Source: Paracoccaceae bacterium
Lineage (GTDB): Bacteria > Pseudomonadota > Alphaproteobacteria > Rhodobacterales > Rhodobacteraceae
Direction: 5' to 3'
Assembly (NCBI GenBank): GCA_007116575.1
Contig: SKIF01000058.1
Coordinates: 1-61,715 of the forward strand
Length of the DNA stretch: 61,715 bases
A program made the position numbers and the translations under genes. The notes under the pieces were generated by a model, which saw only the letters and a program-made list of their open reading frames with translations, was not told the origin of the DNA and made no database searches. Shown here piece after piece: positions 56,827 through 61,715 of the stretch; within the stretch, counting starts at the first letter, position 1; every line of letters begins with the position of its first letter.

Positions 56827-57573
56827 TCAGCTTGAAGTGTATCTCGCATTGTCCGGATCGCTTGGCCCCGTTGGCAGTGTCAGTTCACAACGCGACGCCA
56901 TATGCCAGGCGAGGCATTGATTTGAACTGAGCACTGGCAGCCCGAGTTCCTGTGATAGCGGAGTCAGAATATCAAGCGTTCGCAGATTGGTGCAGGACAG
57001 GAATATCCCCTCAAGCGCCGTATCGCGTGCAAGTTTGCGCGCGGCATCGGCAATGGAGGCGGGCGCGATGCGAGCGACTCTTGCCTCGACTTCCTCGCCA
57101 AAGGACAGAGTGGCGGGTACTGCGATGCCCCGTGCCTCGAAGGCCGCGCGGATAGGGTCTGCAACCGATGCAATATAAGGCGAGACAATGCCGATACGCG
57201 CCAGTCCCAGCGCGCGGCATTGCGCCAGAGCCGCTGTCAGCGGGTCTGTCACGCACAGGCTTTTCGCGGCCTCTGTGACCAGTTCGTGCACCCGTTTGGC
57301 CCCGATCAGGGTCGTACCGGAAGTGCAGGCATAGCCGACGACGTCCAGCCCGCTTGGCAACAGGCCAGCAGAGACTGGAAGTGTGGCTTGCATGGTCGCG
57401 ATAGTCTCGGGCGTAAGTTCGGAACCGGATGGAATTCGGCTGATATGGAGCCTGACCCTGTCAGGCGCGAACAGGCGTCGGAAATCCTGCTCGATGGTTT
57501 CATCGACTTGGAGCACGATCAGCCCGAGCCGGGGCAAGGTGTCGTCCTGCAAAGTGTAAGGAAAGTTGGTCAC
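56827..57573 (-). CDS. Asp/Glu racemase-superfamily protein (maleate isomerase/EutA-like)
   Basis: 248 residues. The catalytic cysteines lie in GYACTSGTTLIG (about residue 82) and LSCTNLRTLD (about 190), as in the maleate cis-trans isomerase, arylmalonate decarboxylase and EutA group. The reaction (isomerisation, racemisation or decarboxylation) cannot be read. It is the last gene of a three-gene minus-strand unit and overlaps the M24 gene by 4 bases. EutA of ectoine catabolism is a relative, but the neighbouring enzymes differ. Confidence 0.8.
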   Translation of the reverse strand: MTNFPYTLQDDTLPRLGLIVLQVDETIEQDFRRLFAPDRVRLHISRIPSGSELTPETIATMQATLPVSAGLLPSGLDVVGYACTSGTTLIGAKRVHELVTEAAKSLCVTDPLTAALAQCRALGLARIGIVSPYIASVADPIRAAFEARGIAVPATLSFGEEVEARVARIAPASIADAARKLARDTALEGIFLSCTNLRTLDILTPLSQELGLPVLSSNQCLAWHMASRCELTLPTGPSDPDNARYTSS

Positions 57574-58736
57574 GTTCCAATCTCCGGCAGGTCTTCAGGT
57601 GCGCGGGGAGAGAGCATTTCCGCGCCATCCGCGCGCAGCACGATGTTCTCCTCGTGCACCATGATCCGCCCGTCGCGCGTGATGCAGCCCGGCTCTAACG
57701 TCAGGACCATGCCCGCGCGCAACACTGTATCATCCAGCGGGGTGAAGGATGGCCATTCTGTCAGGGCAATGCCCAGCCCGTGGCCCAGCCTGCCGCCGGA
57801 CGGCACCGCACCGTGTTTTTGCAAACTGTCACAGAGCATTTTATGCACATCACTGGCACGTAATCCGGGGCGGAGTGCGTCGAGCGTCTCTTCGGTCGCT
57901 CGCCAGAGGGCGGAATGCGCGCGACGCGCAGTGTCCGAGGCGACCCCGATGACAAAATTGCGGTCGAAATCACAGAAATATCCGTCTTTCACTGCGCCCA
58001 TGTCGAGCATCAGCACATCGCCGCGCTTCAAGACCTGCGGACCAGCGGGCGAGATCACATCGCCGTAGCCATCCAGGCCCGCGCCACCGGCCACATAGCT
58101 GACCCAGTCTGCGCCCTCGGCAAGTGCTGCAATTTGTAGGTCGCGGAAGGTCTCGGCCAGAAGCCGGCCCTTTGCGGCGAAATCCGGCACACGGTCAAAG
58201 GCGTGACCTGCTATGGTGCAGACTTCGCGGATTTTGGTGATCTCGGCATCGGACTTAACTTCGCGCACGTGCCGGATGCAGGCAGTGGCATCGACAAACC
58301 GGCGCGGTGCAAGCCGTGCGCGGAGCGCCTCGAACCCTGCTTGCGGCATGCGCAGATACGTCTCTGGCCCCATTGGCAGGCCGATCCTGCCGTGGGGCGG
58401 CACAGATTCGGCCAGTGTCTCGACCAACAGGCTGATGCCATCGTCGCGCGGGTCGGGCGCGTCCCACGTGCGGATGTCGTGCAGCCATGTACGGCCCATC
58501 AGCTCTGCCCCTATCGACGGGATCGCCGCCACCGGGTCGCCCGTCAGTGGCACCACCACGAACCATGGGCGTGTCGGGCTTTCCCAGAACCGGGTCAGAA
58601 AGCCGGTGGTGTAGAAGATATCATCGGGTGTTGTCAGCAACAGCGCTGCCAGCCCCTGCGCGCCCATTCCCGCTTGCAGCCGTGCCACGCGGTCGCGATA
58701 TTCCTGTGTTGGGAAGATCAGCGAGCGCTCAGTCAT
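57570..58736 (-). CDS. M24-family (aminopeptidase P/prolidase-like) metallohydrolase
   Basis: 388 residues with a creatinase-like N-terminal domain (residues about 1-150) and a pita-bread catalytic domain. Metal ligands are seen as LMLDMGAVKDGYFCDFDRN (Asp pair, about 245), GHGLGIALTEWP (His, about 320), LEPGC (Glu) and VHEENIVL (Glu). Members hydrolyse Xaa-Pro peptides, creatine, or non-peptide C-N bonds (DoeA/EutD of ectoine degradation). Overlaps on both sides (4 bases and 8 bases) tie it to the neighbouring enzymes, so a small-molecule amide substrate is likelier than proteins. Confidence 0.8.
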   Translation of the reverse strand: MTERSLIFPTQEYRDRVARLQAGMGAQGLAALLLTTPDDIFYTTGFLTRFWESPTRPWFVVVPLTGDPVAAIPSIGAELMGRTWLHDIRTWDAPDPRDDGISLLVETLAESVPPHGRIGLPMGPETYLRMPQAGFEALRARLAPRRFVDATACIRHVREVKSDAEITKIREVCTIAGHAFDRVPDFAAKGRLLAETFRDLQIAALAEGADWVSYVAGGAGLDGYGDVISPAGPQVLKRGDVLMLDMGAVKDGYFCDFDRNFVIGVASDTARRAHSALWRATEETLDALRPGLRASDVHKMLCDSLQKHGAVPSGGRLGHGLGIALTEWPSFTPLDDTVLRAGMVLTLEPGCITRDGRIMVHEENIVLRADGAEMLSPRAPEDLPEIGT

Positions 58737-59772
58737 CCTCTGGCCCTTCGCTGATAATAGCCACTATGCGAGCTTCGGGTGGCAGTTTCAGATCGGCCAG
58801 CAGCGCAGCGACACCCGCCGCGCCGGAGGGCGATGTCGACAGACCATGCGCAGCCAGCAGTTCGACCGCGCGCATGGCGTCGGCTTCGGAGATCGTAACA
58901 AAAACATCGGCATCGCGCGCCAGACCATTCAGGGCAATCATCGAAGGTGTCTTGCAATCCAGTCGCCCCATACAGGAGGCAGGGCCAGTGGACTCAACCA
59001 GTCGGCCCGCACGGATGCTCTCGATAAGGGCAGGGGCGGCTTCGGGTTCCACTACGATGATTTGCGGAGCGTTGCCCCAGACATGACGCGCATGGGCGGC
59101 AACTGCCGCGGCCAGACCACCAACACCTGCTTGCAGCACGATATGCGAGGGCGGCTGGTTCATCTGGGAAGCGGTCTCGGCGGCGAGTTGCAGATACCCC
59201 TCCATCACGCGCAACGGCAACTCCGTGTAGCCCGGCCATGAGCTGTCTGACAACAAGGTCCAACCATGGGTCTCGGCAGCGGCCGAGGCCGCCTGCATGC
59301 TGGCTTCATAATCTGCGCCGTCACGCATTACCTCGGCTCCTTTGGCCTGCAGGCCGGCAGCAAAGCTCTCTGGCACGGTTTGCGAAAGGTAAACCACCGC
59401 CCGCGCGCCGAAAAGACGTGCGCCTGCGGCCACCGATAGCCCGTGATTGCCCGCACTGGCGGTGACATAGGTGCGATCGTGTAGCGCGTGTTGCAGGTCG
59501 TCCGCGCCCGTCGCCGCCGCCTCACGCGCAATGGCATAGGCGGCACCAAGCGCCTTGAAACTGCCCAACCCCATACGCGAACGCTCATCCTTCAGCCAGA
59601 GCTGCGCCACTCCAAGCCCGGCTGCAAGCTGAGCCGCATTATGCAGAGGTGTCGGTGCGTGGGCCGGACAGCGCCGAAGCAGGTGGCTGACGTTGCCGCC
59701 ATCGGCCATCGGGAACAGTGCTGCCCCCTTTATCCCGCCCCCGCGCCAGGGGTTCTCCAGATACGTGCCCAT
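58729..59772 (-). CDS. PLP-dependent lyase related to diaminopropionate ammonia-lyase
   Basis: 347 residues of fold-type II. LGSFKALGAAYA (about residue 70) has the Schiff-base Lys, SAGNHG (about 113) binds the carboxylate, and AGVGGLAAAVA (about 215) binds the phosphate. DERSRMGLGSFKALG is closer to diaminopropionate ammonia-lyase than to threonine dehydratase, but the protein is about 50 residues shorter than E. coli DpaL. It is the first gene of the unit; the ATG at 59772 has GGAGG 4 bases upstream. Substrate unknown. Confidence 0.8.
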   Translation of the reverse strand: MGTYLENPWRGGGIKGAALFPMADGGNVSHLLRRCPAHAPTPLHNAAQLAAGLGVAQLWLKDERSRMGLGSFKALGAAYAIAREAAATGADDLQHALHDRTYVTASAGNHGLSVAAGARLFGARAVVYLSQTVPESFAAGLQAKGAEVMRDGADYEASMQAASAAAETHGWTLLSDSSWPGYTELPLRVMEGYLQLAAETASQMNQPPSHIVLQAGVGGLAAAVAAHARHVWGNAPQIIVVEPEAAPALIESIRAGRLVESTGPASCMGRLDCKTPSMIALNGLARDADVFVTISEADAMRAVELLAAHGLSTSPSGAAGVAALLADLKLPPEARIVAIISEGPEDD

Positions 59773-60676
59773 ACGACCTCCATTGTTTTGATATCCAGAC
59801 TACAGCAGATCGCGAGCGGTTGTCAGAATTTTCACTCCGGCTTGCCCCGTGTCCCGGATCGTTCTGCCGGTTCGCGCAGGCGTTCGGACAAGCCGTAAAA
59901 TCCCGCATCGCGCCGGGCCGTTTGTAGAATCGCGACTGGTGCCGATGATCTGATATGTGCGTGCCCAATGCTCTGCGACCCACTGACCGCGCAACACCCG
60001 AGTCGCGGGACCGGCACTAGGCCGACCGGGGCGGCGGCTGGCCAGTCCATACCGGGACTGACGTCATGAAAGCTCCCGGAGCGGATGACGGCACTTCAGA
60101 GCGCCATCAAGGTCGCGCATCAAGCGCCATTGAGATGCAATGACTGGCTGCCGTGTTCGTGAACCGCAGAGCAAACAGGCATGGCACAGGCCGTGTCCGC
60201 CATTTTGGAGCGCAGTGCGGCGACCTAAGCGGTCTGCACGGATCGTAGAGTCGTCCCACATGGCCGAAGACGTTGCCACGCACCAAATTGTCGAACGCGT
60301 AATCCCGGCGGTCGGCCTGCACGGCTCTGAACGAAATCTATGACCCTCAGTGATCATCATTCAGATCATGCAGTCCTGGCAGAAGTAGTGCTGCCCGCCC
60401 GTTTTCGCTCACAGGCGCACGGGTTCTTGCGATGGCAGGCGCTGTCGCCGGGCCTGTTTTGTCGTAGCTTGCGGCAATACGTCACGCCGTGTCGACCGTG
60501 GGGAAGTGGGTCCTGCCGCCAACAAAACTCTCCCGGCAACATACTTGATCAGTCTGTCTTGAGTGTGGACGTGCCGATCGCTGAAGCGCTTGAGGATGTC
60601 CAGCCAACCGCCCAGGTTCATGATGTCACAGGGTCTTGACGCTGTTTCTTCCTTCCACTAAAGCGCCGTCGGAGAT
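59773..60676. other. Gene-poor stretch before tRNA-Met
   Basis: 904 bases. Short frames occur on both strands, some 70-100 codons long, but none has homology that I recognise or a good ribosome-binding site. It may be decayed sequence linked to the IS relic further on. The start of the region carries the leader of the PLP enzyme gene on the minus strand. Confidence 0.4.
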
Positions 60677-60753
60677 GGCGGAGTAGCTCAGTTGGTTAGA
60701 GCAGCGGAATCATAATCCGCGTGTCGGGGGTTCAAGTCCCTCCTCCGCTACCA
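60677..60753 (+). tRNA. tRNA-Met (elongator, anticodon CAU)
   Basis: 77 nt with encoded CCA. The acceptor stem is GGCGGAG/CTCCGCT, with a first G-U pair; the anticodon loop ATCATAA gives CAU; the T-arm is GGGGG-TTCAAGT-CCCTC. The sequence agrees with alphaproteobacterial elongator tRNA-Met rather than the initiator, which would have three GC pairs at the base of the anticodon stem. Confidence 0.93.
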
Positions 60754-60761
60754 ACGTGACA

Positions 60762-60793
60762 GCCCCCGATGAGGTCGTCGCCTCGTCGGGGGC
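60762..60793 (+). terminator. Hairpin after tRNA-Met
   Basis: A 13-bp stem (60762-60774 with 60781-60793, one G-T pair) with a 6-base loop begins 9 bases after the tRNA and is followed by CGTTTGG. It is a good terminator candidate although the T-tract is short. Confidence 0.6.
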
Positions 60794-60851
60794 CGTTTGG
60801 TTCAGCAGGAACGGTTCCAGCCAGCTTTCAACCTCTATGATCAATGGGCTT

Positions 60852-61277
60852 TCAGCATGCTTGTGCAAAGTGGTGCTGTCGATGATCTCGCGGATCAGCC
60901 AGGACAGTTCCCCTATATCTTTCAGTAGGTGCAGCGCCACGTCCCGCCGTGCACACTCCGATACCCCAGCGGATTCGGCCCGCTTGGCGCGGCTCGGGGT
61001 TCTCTCGGTGCCGTGCCTTCATCTTCTCGGCAATCTCGGTCGGAATGCCCGCACGCCAATCGCTGTCGACCTCGGCCCTCTTGCCCCGGTCATTCATGGG
61101 CTGCGGTTTGCAGCCGACCTTCGCCGCAATCGACATCACCGCTCGCCAGTGTGGAGGATGTTGCGCCTCGTTGTCGAGAACCAGCCGCAGGGCCCGTACG
61201 CGCACCTCAAGGGGAATACTTGTCAGTGGTCTTTCTCCTGTTGCTCCATCCCACACAAGAGATGGAGCCTCAGCCAA
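60852..61277 (-). pseudogene. IS3-family transposase OrfA relic
   Basis: The frame from 61277 reads like IS3-family OrfA: a helix-turn-helix part PLEVRVRALRLVLDNEAQHP, then MSIAAKVGCKPQ and a degraded leucine-zipper-like stretch AEKMKARHRENPEPRQA where intact proteins have EKMKALERENRELRQA. After that the sequence diverges, probably by frameshift, and no OrfB with a DDE motif follows. It is a dead fragment between tRNA-Met and tRNA-Ser. No terminal inverted repeats were identified. Confidence 0.7.
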
Positions 61278-61517
61278 ACCCGGAGCGGTTCAGAGCACAA
61301 GAACCGGCAGACTCGGGCAGAACGCTAGGACAAACTGAGGCCTCTGCGCCCGGGGCGCTTGCTTAACCCGAAAACGACGACTATCTATCGCACCAATCAC
61401 CATTTTGTATGAGGGTGACCGAAGGGCAGATCAACGGCAACTGCGTGAGTGGCCCCGGAGACCACCGCAAGTAAGCTTTGCCAAGTAAACGGTGGCGTTT
61501 GGAATGGAGAGAATGCC

Positions 61518-61608
61518 GGAGCAGTGTCAGAGTGGTCGATTGAGGCAGTCTTGAAAACTGTTGAGCGTGATGAGCGCTCCGTGGGTTCGAATCCCACCTG
61601 CTCCGCCA
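61518..61608 (+). tRNA. tRNA-Ser (anticodon UGA)
   Basis: 91 nt with encoded CCA. The acceptor stem is GGAGCAG/CTGCTCC, the anticodon loop is TTGAAAA, giving TGA, and a long variable arm marks it as a class II tRNA. The discriminator G is as expected for tRNA-Ser. Confidence 0.95.
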
Positions 61609-61715
61609 AAAACCATTGATTATATTCAGTAAACAATGACTTTAGGTTTTCTGCCCCACATAAAGCCGTACAATTAAAAACGCTTGTTCGAATGCACTGA
61701 CAGTAAAGCCAGATA
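61609..61715. other. AT-rich tail after tRNA-Ser
   Basis: The last 107 bases are clearly more AT-rich than the rest of the window, with no gene. This could be the start of an integrated element that used tRNA-Ser, or merely an intergenic region; the window ends too soon to tell. Confidence 0.35.

Noticed and set aside
56827-59772. Assigning the three genes as eutA, eutB and eutD of ectoine catabolism
   Set aside because: The PLP enzyme fits diaminopropionate ammonia-lyase better, and other ectoine genes are missing nearby.
60710-60940. Small minus-strand frame ending in EEGLEPPTRGL
   Set aside because: Its C-terminus is the antisense of tRNA-Met, a well-known spurious protein pattern.
61397-61636. 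Minus-strand frame containing EQVGFEPTERSSR
   Set aside because: It is the antisense of tRNA-Ser and is a common annotation artefact.

Overview
The window is about 61.7 kb of GC-rich DNA with tightly packed, often overlapping genes. Protein families, gene order (hom-glpX-recJ; an M17 aminopeptidase followed by an NlpC/P60 protein; maiA and a MarR regulator divergent from hmgA) and tRNA sequences point to an alphaproteobacterium of the Rhodobacterales (Rhodobacter/Roseobacter relatives). This assignment rests on recognised families and layout, not on a database search.

Layout. (1) 1-550: debris of a mobile element, namely the end of an IS21-like insertion sequence joined to the 3' part of a tyrosine integrase, beside tRNA-Glu(UUC). 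(2) 0.6-8.4 kb, minus strand: recJ, glpX, hom, an Lgt-like/TlpA fusion, a bile-acid:Na+ symporter family protein and fadD. (3) 8.7-13.8 kb, plus: a compact polyamine operon (speA, carboxyspermidine dehydrogenase, nspC, speB) that predicts a full route from arginine to spermidine without S-adenosylmethionine decarboxylase. (4) 14.0-16.4 kb: gyrB with its own promoter. (5) 16.6-23.5 kb: a peptide-type ABC importer (two ATPases, binding protein, two permeases) followed by an M20 amidohydrolase. (6) 23.5-33.3 kb: a secretion/glycan locus with a type I secretion adaptor and ABC exporter, a TPR-P-loop NTPase, a sulfotransferase and a 1,428-residue protein carrying two glycosyltransferase modules.

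(7) 33.2-42.5 kb: an FAD oxidoreductase and mnmD arranged divergently (a split MnmC), two EamA transporters, a TyrA-family dehydrogenase with hisC, a YgfZ-type folate-binding protein, pirin, a small membrane-anchored hypothetical, an HNH nuclease and a SnoaL-like protein. (8) 42.5-47.3 kb: M17 aminopeptidase, NlpC/P60 hydrolase and hrpB. (9) 47.3-54.9 kb: homogentisate catabolism (MarR regulator and maiA on the minus strand; hmgA, a metallo-beta-lactamase-fold protein and fahA on the plus), then a second operon of an unusual MBL protein, an aromatic-ring FAD monooxygenase and a DUF2783 protein. (10) 55-56.8 kb: a DUF1194 protein and an extensin-family protein. (11) 56.8-59.8 kb: a three-gene operon (Asp/Glu-racemase-like, M24 peptidase-like, diaminopropionate-ammonia-lyase-like) of unknown substrate. 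(12) 59.8 kb to the end: gene-poor DNA, tRNA-Met(CAU), an IS3-family orfA relic, tRNA-Ser(UGA) and an AT-rich tail.

The best candidates for undescribed biology are the type I exporter/sulfotransferase/double-glycosyltransferase locus, the three-gene PLP-M24-racemase operon, and the MBL protein at 52.1 kb that has lost exactly the ligands of the second metal site. A near-perfect operator lies in the hmgA promoter spacer and gives a direct regulatory prediction. I saw no CRISPR array, rRNA or intact transposon.
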